A stretch of 64,000 bases of DNA from Desulfobacula sp. (GTDB lineage: Bacteria; Desulfobacterota; Desulfobacteria; Desulfobacterales; Desulfobacteraceae), in the NCBI RefSeq assembly GCF_014237455.1, contig NZ_JABZFL010000030.1, forward strand, positions 104,394-168,393. The letters run 5' to 3'. The notes under the pieces were generated by a model. That model had not been told where the DNA came from and did not search any database. It saw only the letters and a program-made list of their open reading frames with translations. Positions 48,726 to 58,405 of the stretch are shown one piece after another. Each line of letters begins with the position of its first letter. The first letter of the stretch is position 1. Both the position numbers and the translations under genes were made by a program.

Positions 48726-50573
48726 TTATTTTGATCCAAAAGAGACGGTGAGAATATCTTCTACACTGGTGTCTCCTTCCAGGATAGCATCCATCTTACC
48801 ATAAGCTGATGGAAGAAGGGTATTAATAAAAAATTTAGCTGATTCAATCTGGCCTGCATAAAAGGCAGCATCCTTATTTTTCTCAGCCTTTGCAGCAACG
48901 GCTCCCTTTTTGAGACTGCCCACTTTTTTAGCCAGCTTGGGCGCGGCAATAGATGCTCTCCACAGATGCATCCATGCAAAGGTGACATCCCCGGTTACTT
49001 CAAGGAAGGGGTGGGCAAAGGCATAGGCATTCAGAGCTTTCTCAGATCTGGCTCTCTGACCGATTTCCCGGGCAAGGGCTTCAAGCCTTGATACGGCATG
49101 GTCAACCTTTTCAACCAGTCCCTCAATTCCTTCAATCCCTTTGGCCTCTTCAACAGTCTTTTTCATCAGGTCAATAAAGTATTGAAAGCTTTCGCCTTTA
49201 TTCATGGAAAGTTTTCTGCCGATAAGATCCATTGCCTGGATACCGTTGGTGCCTTCATAAATCATGAAAATTCTTGAATCCCTCATCAATTGTTCAACAG
49301 GAAATTCACTGACATAGCCGTAGCCGCCGTAGACCTGTACGCCATGGGAACAGATTTCCAGGGCCTTATCTGTGATATATCCCTTAACAATAGGCGTTAA
49401 AACTTCAATCAATGCACTGGTATCGGCTTTAAGTTTTTCATCCTCTGTTACGTGGACAATATCAGAGCATTTACCATAATAATAGATCAACGATCGCATG
49501 CCTTCAGTAAAGACTTTCATGTTCAAAAGCTGACGCTTTACATCTGGATGCTGGATGATGGCAACATCTTTTGCCGCCGGGTCTTTCCCAGCGAGAAGAT
49601 GCCTTCCCTGAACCCTGTTTCTGGCATAATCAAGGGCATACATATAAGAAGCAGATGCCACTGAAAATCCCTGCATGCCGACAAAGGCACGGGCTTCATT
49701 CATCATCTGGAACATTTCGGGCATGCCTTTGTTTTCTACCCCTAAAAGTGTACCGATACAGTCCCCTTTTTCTCCAAGGGAAAGAGAAGCTGTAGAATTA
49801 CCATGGATTCCCATTTTATGCTCAAGTCCCGTACACACGACATTGTTGAAATCCCCTAGGCTGCCGTCCTCATTCACATGATACTTTGGAACCAGGAACA
49901 GCGAAATTCCTCTGGTGCCGGAAGGAGCTCCTTCAATTCTTGCCAATACCGGGTGGATGATATTATCGCACAGATCATGTTCTCCGGCAGAGATAAAAAT
50001 TTTTGATCCCTGAATGGAATAGGTGCCGTCCTCATTTTTTGTTGCCGATGTCGTAAGCGCCCCCACATCAGACCCGGCTTCCGGCTCAGTTAAAAGCATG
50101 GTTCCGCCCCATTTGCCCGCAAACATTTTTTTTATATAAAGTTTTTTTTGTTCTTCATTACCAAAGGCTTCCACCAGCTTGGCCGCACCGTGTGTCATGC
50201 CGTAGTAGAGCATAAATGCTGAGTTGGCTCCCACCATGTATTCAAGGGCAGCACACCCGATAAGTTTTGGCATTCCCTGACCACCAACCTCAGGATCATC
50301 ACACATAGCTAGCCATTCACCTTCACAATAGATGTCCCAGGCCCGTTTAAAGGATTCTGGAACCGTAACCTTTCCATTTTCAAGTTTGCATCCGATTTCA
50401 TCCCCATCTTTAAATGTGGGAAGGATTTCTTTTATAGCCAGGTTTCTAGCTTCAGAAACTATCAGGTCTATTGTTTTTTTATTAAATTCTTCAAATAACT
50501 CATGTTCAACCATTCCGATCTGTTCATGCAAGACAAAATCGACATCTCGTCTGTCAGCGATAAGTTGTGCCAT
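48726..50573 (-). CDS. Large acyl-CoA dehydrogenase (DmdC/FadE-like, with C-terminal extension)
   Basis: A 615-residue flavoprotein, longer than the usual 380 residues. The core contains the FAD and substrate segments LLTEPEAGSDVGALTT near residue 162, GTRGISLFLVPK, the QVYGGYGYVSEFPVEQ region and the catalytic glutamate in IYEGTNGIQA near 455. The last 150 residues form the acetyl-CoA dehydrogenase-like C-terminal domain found in DmdC-type enzymes. It oxidises an acyl-CoA to enoyl-CoA. An exact substrate cannot be read. It has its own start context (AAAGGAGAT) and a 170-base AT-rich upstream region with a TTGACA at 50657-50652. Confidence 0.92.
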   Translation of the reverse strand: MAQLIADRRDVDFVLHEQIGMVEHELFEEFNKKTIDLIVSEARNLAIKEILPTFKDGDEIGCKLENGKVTVPESFKRAWDIYCEGEWLAMCDDPEVGGQGMPKLIGCAALEYMVGANSAFMLYYGMTHGAAKLVEAFGNEEQKKLYIKKMFAGKWGGTMLLTEPEAGSDVGALTTSATKNEDGTYSIQGSKIFISAGEHDLCDNIIHPVLARIEGAPSGTRGISLFLVPKYHVNEDGSLGDFNNVVCTGLEHKMGIHGNSTASLSLGEKGDCIGTLLGVENKGMPEMFQMMNEARAFVGMQGFSVASASYMYALDYARNRVQGRHLLAGKDPAAKDVAIIQHPDVKRQLLNMKVFTEGMRSLIYYYGKCSDIVHVTEDEKLKADTSALIEVLTPIVKGYITDKALEICSHGVQVYGGYGYVSEFPVEQLMRDSRIFMIYEGTNGIQAMDLIGRKLSMNKGESFQYFIDLMKKTVEEAKGIEGIEGLVEKVDHAVSRLEALAREIGQRARSEKALNAYAFAHPFLEVTGDVTFAWMHLWRASIAAPKLAKKVGSLKKGAVAAKAEKNKDAAFYAGQIESAKFFINTLLPSAYGKMDAILEGDTSVEDILTVSFGSK

Positions 50574-50838
50574 ATAATTTATCTCCTTTTATATAATTGT
50601 TTCTAATATATTGAACTCCAACAGTATTTTCCTAAGCAAAATAAACAGAATTGTCAACCTGTGGACGTGAAAAAGTTTGATTACGTTTAACTATTTTTAT
50701 AAATACTTAACAAATTCTTGGATTAAATGAGCTCATAAAAAGTATGAATTTTGAGATAATTGCGTTGCCTGAGTCAGATCAGCTTAAAAAATTGATTATT
50801 AGGTGGACGAAGAATTTATGTTGTGATACAGGAGAACG

Positions 50839-51678
50839 ATGGATATTAAATGCTGGGGCTCAAGAGGATCTATATCTGTATCAGGAAAGCAATATCTCAA
50901 GTACGGAGGTGATACCACCTGCATCGAGGTTACTGCGAAATCGGGAGAAACGATTATTGTCGATGCAGGAACAGGTATCCGTCACATCGGCAATTCCTTT
51001 ATTGAAAGCAACATCCCCCGGTATTATCTTCTATTTACCCACGTTCACTGGGACCATATTCTGGGATTTGTTTTTTTTAAGCCGCTTTTTTTCAATAAAG
51101 TTAAAATAATGATCCAGGATCGCAAATTTTCAGGCATCTGTACCAGGGATGTTTTAAATGAAGTGATGAAGCCGCCTTTTTTCCCCATCGGTTTAAAGGA
51201 TTTGAAAGCAGATATCAAATTTGAAAAAGCATTGAATAATACTTTTTCTGTCGGTTCTATCAGGATAGAAACCATTCCGCTTAGCCATTCCGGTGATGGG
51301 CTGGGGTATAAATTTATTGAAGACGACAAATCGTTTGTGTTTTTAACGGATAATGAGCTGGGGTTTGATCATTCTGAAGGCATGGGGTTTGATGCGTATC
51401 TGAATTTTTCACGAAACGCGGATCTCTTGTTCCATGATGGAGAATACACTGAAGAGGAATATAAACGAAAGAAGGGGTGGGGGCATTCTTCGATTCAGGA
51501 TGTCCTGAATCTTGCAGTAAGAGCCAATGTGAAAAAGCTTGGGTTGTTTCACCTGAACCAATATCGAACCGATGACCAGATGGATAAAATTATTAATGAG
51601 TGCCAGGCGGATCTGAAAAAGAAGAACTCGGTTCTTGATTGTTTCGCCGCTTCCTGCAATATGGCAATTCATCTTTAA
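50839..51678 (+). CDS. MBL-fold metal-dependent hydrolase (PhnP/RNase Z-like)
   Basis: A 279-residue metallo-beta-lactamase protein. It begins IKCWGSRGSISVSGKQYLKYGG, typical of the group that includes PhnP and cyclic-nucleotide phosphodiesterases. The metal motif is HVHWDH near residue 74, with later ligands in LSHSGDGLGY, FLTDNE and DLLFHDGEYT, and a distal histidine in KKGWGHSSIQD. The ribosome binding site AGGAGA is six bases before ATG. It starts a short unit with the following transporter, 33 bases downstream. Confidence 0.85.
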   Translation: MDIKCWGSRGSISVSGKQYLKYGGDTTCIEVTAKSGETIIVDAGTGIRHIGNSFIESNIPRYYLLFTHVHWDHILGFVFFKPLFFNKVKIMIQDRKFSGICTRDVLNEVMKPPFFPIGLKDLKADIKFEKALNNTFSVGSIRIETIPLSHSGDGLGYKFIEDDKSFVFLTDNELGFDHSEGMGFDAYLNFSRNADLLFHDGEYTEEEYKRKKGWGHSSIQDVLNLAVRANVKKLGLFHLNQYRTDDQMDKIINECQADLKKKNSVLDCFAASCNMAIHL

Positions 51679-51710
51679 AAATAAAAAATATAAAGTTTAA
51701 GTTATACCCC

Positions 51711-53000
51711 ATGGAACAAATGTCAAAACGTTCTCTTTTACAAATTACCCGGACCATGCTGTCCTGGAAAATGATGGCCATGTTTTTTTTTGGATTCTCT
51801 TCCGGGTTTCCGTTTTATATTATCAAAGACGTATTAAAATTATGGATGACAGAGTCTGGTGTGGATCTTGCGACTATCGGTCTTTTTTCTGCTCTGGGTC
51901 TGCCGTATACCTTGAAATTTGTCTGGTCTCCTTTGATGGACGGATATGTGCCAAGGTTTTTAGGGCGGCGGCGGGGGTGGATACTTATCGCTCAGATAGG
52001 GCTTATGGTGAGTATCGCACTGATAGGACAATTCGACCCTTCAAAGTCGTTGTTCTGGATAGTTTTCATGGCATTGTGCATCAATTTTTTCGGGGCAAGC
52101 CAGGATATTGCCCTGGATGCATTCCGGCGTGAATATTTAACAAGCGATGAACTGGGGTTTGGCACCGGCGTCTGGATGAATGCATGGCGGCTTGGCATGT
52201 ATGTCTCTATCGGAATCGCACTTCTTACAGAATTAAATATCAGTTGGGCCAGCATTCATATTATCCTGGCATTGATGATGGGAATTGGAATTTTAACCAC
52301 TCTTTTTGTTCCTGAGCCAAAAGTCGATGCAGCACCACCGGTTTCAGTGAAAGAAGCGGTTATTGAGCCCTTTGTTGAATTTTTTAAACGCCACGGTGCT
52401 GTTCTTGTTCTTTTATTTATCCTGCTGTACAAAATCGGGGATAATATGGCCGGTGCCATGACAATTCCGTTTATACTCAAAATGGGGTTTTCCAAAACAG
52501 AATACTTTATCATTGTCAAAGGGATCGGAATGTTCGGGCTTTTTGGCGGGGTGATTTTGGGAGGATCTATCATGATCCGTCTTGGTATTGCCAAATCCTT
52601 ATGGGTGTTTGGGATACTTCAGGCTATCTCCACAGCATTGTTTGCCATTATGGTTATGGTTGATCATACTTCCCTGATCTGGGTGGAGTACAGACAAGTT
52701 ATTCTGGGGTGTATTATAGGGTTTGAATTTTTTTCCACAGGTCTTGGGCAGGCTGCTTATGCCACCTATATGGCGATACAGACCAATAAGCGGTTTACAG
52801 CGACCCAATATGCATTACTGACAAGTTTGATGGCTGTCCCGGGTGTTGTTGCAGCTTCTGCTACAGGATTTATGGCAAAATATCTGGGATGGGATGTGTT
52901 TTATTTTTTGTGTGCAATTATTGCAGTTCCGGGACTGCTGCTTTTGTTTAAAATTGCTCCCTGGAATGCAAGTAATGAAGAATTGGAGACAACCCATTGA
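51711..53000 (+). CDS. AmpG-like major facilitator transporter
   Basis: A 429-residue integral membrane protein with about 12 helices. Near residue 22, GFSSGFPFYIIKDVLKLWM and ATIGLFSALGLPYTLKFVWSP match the AmpG muropeptide permease family, as does the FFGASQDIALDAFRRE block. AmpG imports anhydromuropeptides for cell-wall recycling. ATG 51711 is used, and ATG 51720 is possible; neither has a clear ribosome binding site. It may share a transcript with the MBL protein upstream. Confidence 0.85.
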   Translation: MEQMSKRSLLQITRTMLSWKMMAMFFFGFSSGFPFYIIKDVLKLWMTESGVDLATIGLFSALGLPYTLKFVWSPLMDGYVPRFLGRRRGWILIAQIGLMVSIALIGQFDPSKSLFWIVFMALCINFFGASQDIALDAFRREYLTSDELGFGTGVWMNAWRLGMYVSIGIALLTELNISWASIHIILALMMGIGILTTLFVPEPKVDAAPPVSVKEAVIEPFVEFFKRHGAVLVLLFILLYKIGDNMAGAMTIPFILKMGFSKTEYFIIVKGIGMFGLFGGVILGGSIMIRLGIAKSLWVFGILQAISTALFAIMVMVDHTSLIWVEYRQVILGCIIGFEFFSTGLGQAAYATYMAIQTNKRFTATQYALLTSLMAVPGVVAASATGFMAKYLGWDVFYFLCAIIAVPGLLLLFKIAPWNASNEELETTH

Positions 53001-53482
53001 TTGGATATCGGAAATAGTGCTTGACAAAGAATAGCCTTTTTTTTACTTAAAAGCTGGAAAATAACAAAAGTTATAGATTTGTTTTATTAACCAGTCCGCT
53101 TTCCTTGAGAGGTGAAGGTTTTTGCATTATTGTGCAACCCAATTGCACTGATATAAATAGACTGACCGAAACAATCTATTGGTCAGATAGAGCTTATTGC
53201 AGAATGCCGGTTTCAGGCCCTGATAAGCATCAGACAGATGTTTTTCAGGGTGATCAAAGAACCGGTTTTTTTATATCGTCTTGCAAACCATTGATTTATA
53301 ACCCTCTTATTCAAAGCGGGAAACCATATGAAGACCTGCTAAATTAAAAAAAAATTGATTATCAGGTTTTTTTGCCCGGATCATTGTTTGCACTATTGGG
53401 AATAATTCGGAAGGGGCAGGGTTCATAGCTTTAAGCGGTGAAGCTATTATAAAAAACGGTTAGGAGTTAGGAGGTTAAAATA
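53001..53482 (+). promoter_or_regulatory. Long upstream region of the hdr-met operon
   Basis: A 482-base gap before hdrA. A candidate promoter is TTGACA 53021-53026 with TACTTA 53044-53049 (17-base spacing, weak -10). CTGACCGA (53162-53169) and TTGGTCAG (53179-53186) form an inverted repeat with one G-T pair and a nine-base loop, possibly an operator or a leader hairpin. The ribosome binding site of hdrA, AGGAGG, is at 53469-53474. A short open frame at 53105-53347 has no ribosome binding site, and I do not accept it as a gene. Confidence 0.4.
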
Positions 53483-56400
53483 ATGACCCAAAATTCAACA
53501 CCAAAGGAAGATCTTGCAGGTTCTGTCATGGTTCTTGGCGGCGGAATCGCGGGGATGCAGTCTGCTATTGATTTGGCCAATTCAGGTTACTATGTATATC
53601 TGGTTGAAAAATCTTATGCCATCGGCGGCATGATGGCACAGCTGGATAAGACGTTCCCGACCAATGACTGTACCATGTGAGTGATCTCACCCAAACTGGT
53701 CGAGGTCGGCCGGCATCTGAACATTGAGTTATTGACAAACACACAACTTCTTGAACTTGAGGGCGAAGAAGGAAATTTTACCGCCAGGGTGAAAGAAAAT
53801 CCAAGGTTTGTTGATTTATTAAAGTGTACCTCCTGTGGAGAATGTACCAAGGTTTGTCCTGTGGAAGTACCCAGCGAACATAACCAGGGATTAGCCCCTC
53901 GAAAGGCTATTTTTAAGCAATATGAACAGGCCATACCGGGAGCGTATGGAATTTCCAAACGATCCACGGCTCCGTGTAAGGCTACTTGTCCGGCCCATGT
54001 GAGCATCCAGGGATTTATTGCCCTGATGAACCAGGGAAAGCATGCCGAAGCCTTGAAATTGTTTAAGCAAGAACATCCCTTTCCCGGATCCTGCGGCCGT
54101 GTCTGTCACCATCCTTGTGAATTAGAATGCACCAGAGGGGACGTTGATGAACCTGTTGCCATCCAATACCTTCACAGGTATCTGGCACAACTGGATCTTG
54201 ATGGTGATGAAATTTTTATTCCTGAAGTTGCAGAAAAGCGCGATGAAAAAGTGGCCATTGTAGGGTCGGGTCCTGCAGGACTGACCACAGCCTATTATAT
54301 GGCTCAAAAGGGATATGGAGTTACCATATTTGAAAAACTGCCCGTTAAAGGCGGCATGATGACAGTGGGTATTCCGGAGTACAGGCTGCCCAAAGCCGAG
54401 CTTGCAAAGGAAATTGAAGTGATTGAAAACCTGGGTGTTGAGATTCAAACCTCGGTTGAATTTGGCAAGGATGTTACCCTTCAAAGCCTTAAAGAAAATG
54501 GTTACAGCGCATTGTTTATGGCAACCGGTCTTCATGGCTCCCGCGGATTGGGCGTCAAGGGAGAAGATCTGGACGGGGTGATCAAAGGGGTTGATCTCCT
54601 GAGAGATGCAGCCCTTGGCAAAGCTGAAAAGATTAGCGGCAGGGTCATGGTAATCGGCGGTGGTAATGTGGCGGTTGACGTTGCCCTCACAGCCAGGAGG
54701 CTGGGAGCCGATGATGTGACCATGGTCTGTCTTGAAAAACGTGATGAAATGCCTGCCTGGGATTATGAGATTGAAGAAGCCCTTGAAGAAAAGGTTAAAA
54801 TTGTCAACAGTCTTGGACCCTTAAGATTTATTGGTATAGACGGAAAGGTTGATGAAATTGAATTTCAGGAATGTACATCTGTATTTGATGAAAATGGCAG
54901 ATTTAATCCCCAGTATGATGACTGCAAATTAACCTCCTATGAAACAGACATTGTCATTGTGGCCATCGGTCAGATGGGAGAGCTTGAGTTTGCGGACAAG
55001 GAAGGCATTGCGTTAACCCCGCCCGGCGGACTTGAGGCGGATTCTGTTACTTTGCAGACCCCCATCGACTGGGTGTTCGCAGGGGGTGATGCGTTTTACG
55101 GACCCAAATCGGTTGTGGATGCCATTGCCAGTGGGAAGACCGCAGCAGAAAGTATGCACCGGTTCATCAATGGCGAAGATTTGAATGAAGGCCGGGAAAA
55201 GTCCTGGGACTTTGAAAAACCCGATATTTTTGATGTGCCCCGAATTGAACGGGCAAAACCTTCCAAAATAAGTGTGGCTGAAAGAGAAGGTAATTTCAAG
55301 GAAGTGACCCTGGATCTTGCCAGAGAGGCCATTGAAAGAGAAGCGGCCCGTTGTCTTTCCTGCGGGATCTGTTCGGAATGCTACCAATGCGTGGACGTCT
55401 GTCTGGCAGAAGCGATCAACCATGAGGAACAGCCCAAAATAAGAGATCTGAATGTGGGATCCGTCATACTGGCAAGTGGTGCCAAAGCCTATGATCCTTC
55501 AGGGCTAGATGATATTTATATGTACAAGAGATCGCAAAATGTTATGACATCTCTTGAGTTTGAAAGAATTTTAAGTGCCGGTGGTCCTACCTTGGGGCAT
55601 CTTGTCAGACCTTCCGATGAAAAAGAACCTGAAAAGATTGCTTTTCTCCAGTGTATTGGTTCACGGGATACCAATAAATGCGGCAATGGTTATTGTTCAT
55701 CAGTCTGCTGCATGTATGCCATTAAGGACGCCATGATTGCAAAAGAGCATTCCGAAAAGGAACTGGATGCGGCCATATTTAATATGGATATGCGGACCTT
55801 TGGCAAGGATTATGAAAAGTATTATAACAGGGCTGCAGAACAGGACGGTGTAAGGTTTGTAAAATCAAGAATCCATTCTGTGGTTGAAGAACCCGGAACA
55901 GATAATCTTATTCTTAATTATGCCGATGAAGAAGGTAAGATGCACAAGGAAATTTTTGACATTGTCATTCTTTCCGTGGGTCTTGAGATCCCGCAAGAAA
56001 GTATTGAGCTTGCCGAAAGGATTGATGTTGATCTGGATAAGTATAATTTTGTTAAAACTCCCACATTCAACCCCTTAAGCACCTCCCGTCCCGGAGTATA
56101 TGTATCGGGCTCTTTTCAGGGTCCAAAGGATATTGCTTCTTCTGTGGCGGAAGCAAGCGGTTCTGCTGCAGCAGCCGGAATGAAGCTTGCCCCGGTTCGT
56201 TATACCCGTACAAAAATACTTAGTATGCCGGAAGAAAGAGATGTCCTGGGTGAAGAACCGAGGATCGGGGTGTTTGTCTGCAAGTGCGGTATTAATATTG
56301 CCGGGGTGATCGATGTTGAGGATGTTGAAAATTATGCCAAAACCCTTCCCAATGTCGTCTATACCGGTGAAAACCTTTTTACCTGTTCTCAGGATACCCA

Positions 56401-57928
56401 GGTCAGCATAAAAGAACTCATTGATGAGCATCAGCTAAACCGTGTTGTTGTGGCATCCTGTACCCCTAAAACCCATGAAGGCATTTTTATGGATACCTTA
56501 GAGGAGGCAGGTTTAAATAAATATCTTTTTGAAATGGCAAATATCAGAAACCAGGGCTCATGGATGCATTTTCACGAACCCCAAAAAGCAACTGAAAAAG
56601 CCAAGGATCTGGTTCGAATGGCAGTGGCAAGGGTTGCAACCCTGAGACCGCTTCATGATAAACAGATCACAGTGATTGACAAGGCCCTTGTTATTGGCGG
56701 CGGTATTGCAGGTATGAATGCTGCCAAAGTATTGGCTGATCAAGGCTATGAAGTTACTCTGGTTGAAAAGGAAAACAGCCTTGGCGGCCTTGGAAACAAG
56801 CTGCATCATACCATTGAAGGCGACGATATCAGGGCCTATGTGAAAGACCTTGTTTCAGCGGTTGAGAATCATGACAAGATAGATGTACTTAAACAGACGT
56901 TGATTGTTGGATTCGAAGGCTACAAAGGCAATTTCAAAACCACCGTCCTTGTGGGCCCGTCAATGGAAGAAAGAAAAATTGACCATGGTGTCATGATTGT
57001 GGCAACCGGTGCAACAGAATACCAGCCCAAAGAATTCCTTTATAATGAAAGTGAAGCGGTTGTCACCCAGATTGAACTTACCGATATGATTGAGGAGAAT
57101 AAGGCTGAGGCGCTTGACCGTGTCATCATGATTCAATGCGTGGGATCAAGAAACGAAGAGAATCCGAATTGTTCACGGATCTGCTGCCAGAGTGCCGTCA
57201 AGAATGCCATTGCCCTGAAAGAACAGGATGCTGATACGGATGTTTTCATTCTCTACAGGGATATGAGAATGTATTCCATGCTTGAAGAATATTACACAAA
57301 GGCAAGGAATCTCGGTGTGATTTTTTCACGGTTTGATCCTGAAAATCAGCCTGAGGTGGCCAATGGCGAAAACGGCAAAATGACGGTTACTTTCACTGAT
57401 CATGTTCTGGGACAGAAAATAGAAGCCAGTGCGGATCTTGTTGTATTAAGCGCAGGTGTCAAAGCGGCTGATACGGAAGAACTGTCAAGCATTATTAAGG
57501 CCAATAGGAATCCTGAAGGTTTTTTTATGGAAGCCCATGTGAAACTTAAACCGGTTGAAGCGCTCACTGAAGGTGTTTTCATTTGCGGTACGGCCCACGG
57601 ACCAAAATTGATTTCTGAAACCATTGCCCAGGCACTGGCAGCCGCATCAAGGGCCACCACGTTCCTTTCCCAGGAATACCTGACCCTGTCTGCAGTGACA
57701 GCCGAAGTAATACAGGAAAATTGTGCATCCTGTCTTGTTTGCGTCAGGTCCTGTCCATATAATGTGCCGGTCATTAATGAAATGGGTGTCAGTTATATTG
57801 ATCCGGCCCTTTGCCAGGGATGTGGTGTGTGCGCATCCGAATGCCCTGCTAAAACAATAAAATTTAACTGGTATGAAGATGAACAATTGCTCAGCAAGGT
57901 GGACACTTTGCTGGAGGGGGTAATATGA
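53483..57928 (+). CDS. hdrA: HdrA fusion: HdrA(Sec)-GltD-like insert-HdrA, selenoprotein
   Basis: Reading TGA 53678-53680 as selenocysteine gives one 1481-residue protein. Order: HdrA FAD domain ([20 protein letters not shown] near 20) with Sec66 in [14 protein letters not shown], where relatives have Cys; a ferredoxin-type cluster ([12 protein letters not shown], Cys115-125). Next comes a GltD/NfnB-like insert from about 160 to 600 with its cysteine-rich N-terminus, an FAD site ([20 protein letters not shown] at 257) and an NADPH-type site ([15 protein letters not shown] near 393). A second ferredoxin motif ([13 protein letters not shown] near 623) and the HdrA CCG-like cluster (CIGSRD...YCSSVCC near 724) follow. 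Then a second HdrA unit from about 927 with its own FAD loop (1070), cluster motif (1219) and two C-terminal ferredoxin motifs. It probably passes electrons from a pyridine nucleotide to MvhD and MetVF, possibly by flavin bifurcation. Confidence 0.93.
53696..53713 (+). promoter_or_regulatory. Candidate SECIS hairpin in hdrA
   Basis: CTGGTCG (53696-53702) pairs over seven positions, including two G-U pairs, with CGGCCGG (53707-53713) around AGGT. It starts 15 bases after the UGA. The AGGU loop closely resembles the AGGUCU loop of the E. coli fdhF SECIS. Confidence 0.65.
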
Positions 57929-58365
57929 AAAATGATTTTCAACCTGTGATTTTGGCATTCTGCTGTAATTACTGAGGATATTCAGCTGCGGACCTGGCAG
58001 GTTCCATGAGAATGAAGATCCCGACAAATTTTAGGATTGTTCGTGTCCCCTGTACTGGAAGGGTTGATGTTATTCATATTTTAAGAGCCTTTGAGAAAGG
58101 GGCTGACGGCGTATATGTGGTCGGTTGCATGGAAGGGGATTGCCACTATAATGAGGGGAATTTCAGAGCCAGAAAGCGAGTTGAGCAGGCAGCTATTATT
58201 CTTGATAAGATCGGCGTGGGAGGAGAGCGGGTTAAAATGTTCAATCTTTCAGCCGGCGATGGTCCTTTGTTTGCCCAGTATTCCATTGAAATGGATACCA
58301 AGATAAAGGAACTTGGTCCCTCTCCTATCCGGTTGGCAAAACAGAACAAAAAAGATGCAGCTTAA
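57925..58365 (+). CDS. mvhD: MvhD/HdrA-associated electron transfer subunit, selenoprotein
   Basis: With TGA 57973-57975 read as selenocysteine the protein has 146 residues. It begins [27 protein letters not shown], which corresponds to the family motif FCCNWCSYAGADLAG; Sec17 replaces the third cysteine. The [2Fe-2S] ligands continue in RVPCTGRVD, and VVGCMEGDCHYNEGN is typical. MvhD (VhuD in methanogens, where Sec forms are known) moves electrons between a hydrogenase or oxidoreductase and HdrA. Its ATG overlaps the hdrA stop (ATGA), so synthesis is coupled, and metV follows after 40 bases. Confidence 0.93.
57990..58005 (+). promoter_or_regulatory. Candidate SECIS hairpin in mvhD
   Basis: GGACCT (57990-57995) pairs with AGGTTCC (57999-58005) with one bulged U around GGC, starting 14 bases after the UGA. 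A competing fold (CTGC with GCAG) is possible, so the structure is tentative. Confidence 0.4.
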
Positions 58366-58405
58366 GAGATAAAATATAATTAACAGCTTAATATGAGGTT
58401 GGCTT

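Noticed and set aside
53105..53347. An 80-codon open frame in the hdrA leader.
   Set aside because: It has a TTG start without a ribosome binding site and no recognisable composition or domain.
53681..57928. HdrA starting at the GTG after UGA 53678 as an independent gene.
   Set aside because: There is no ribosome binding site there. The upstream 65 codons encode the FAD-binding N-terminus of HdrA in the same frame, and the UGA sits at a conserved Cys position, so read-through is far more likely.
58006..58365. MvhD starting at ATG 58006.
   Set aside because: This drops the conserved FCCNxC segment, which is present upstream in the same frame across the UGA.
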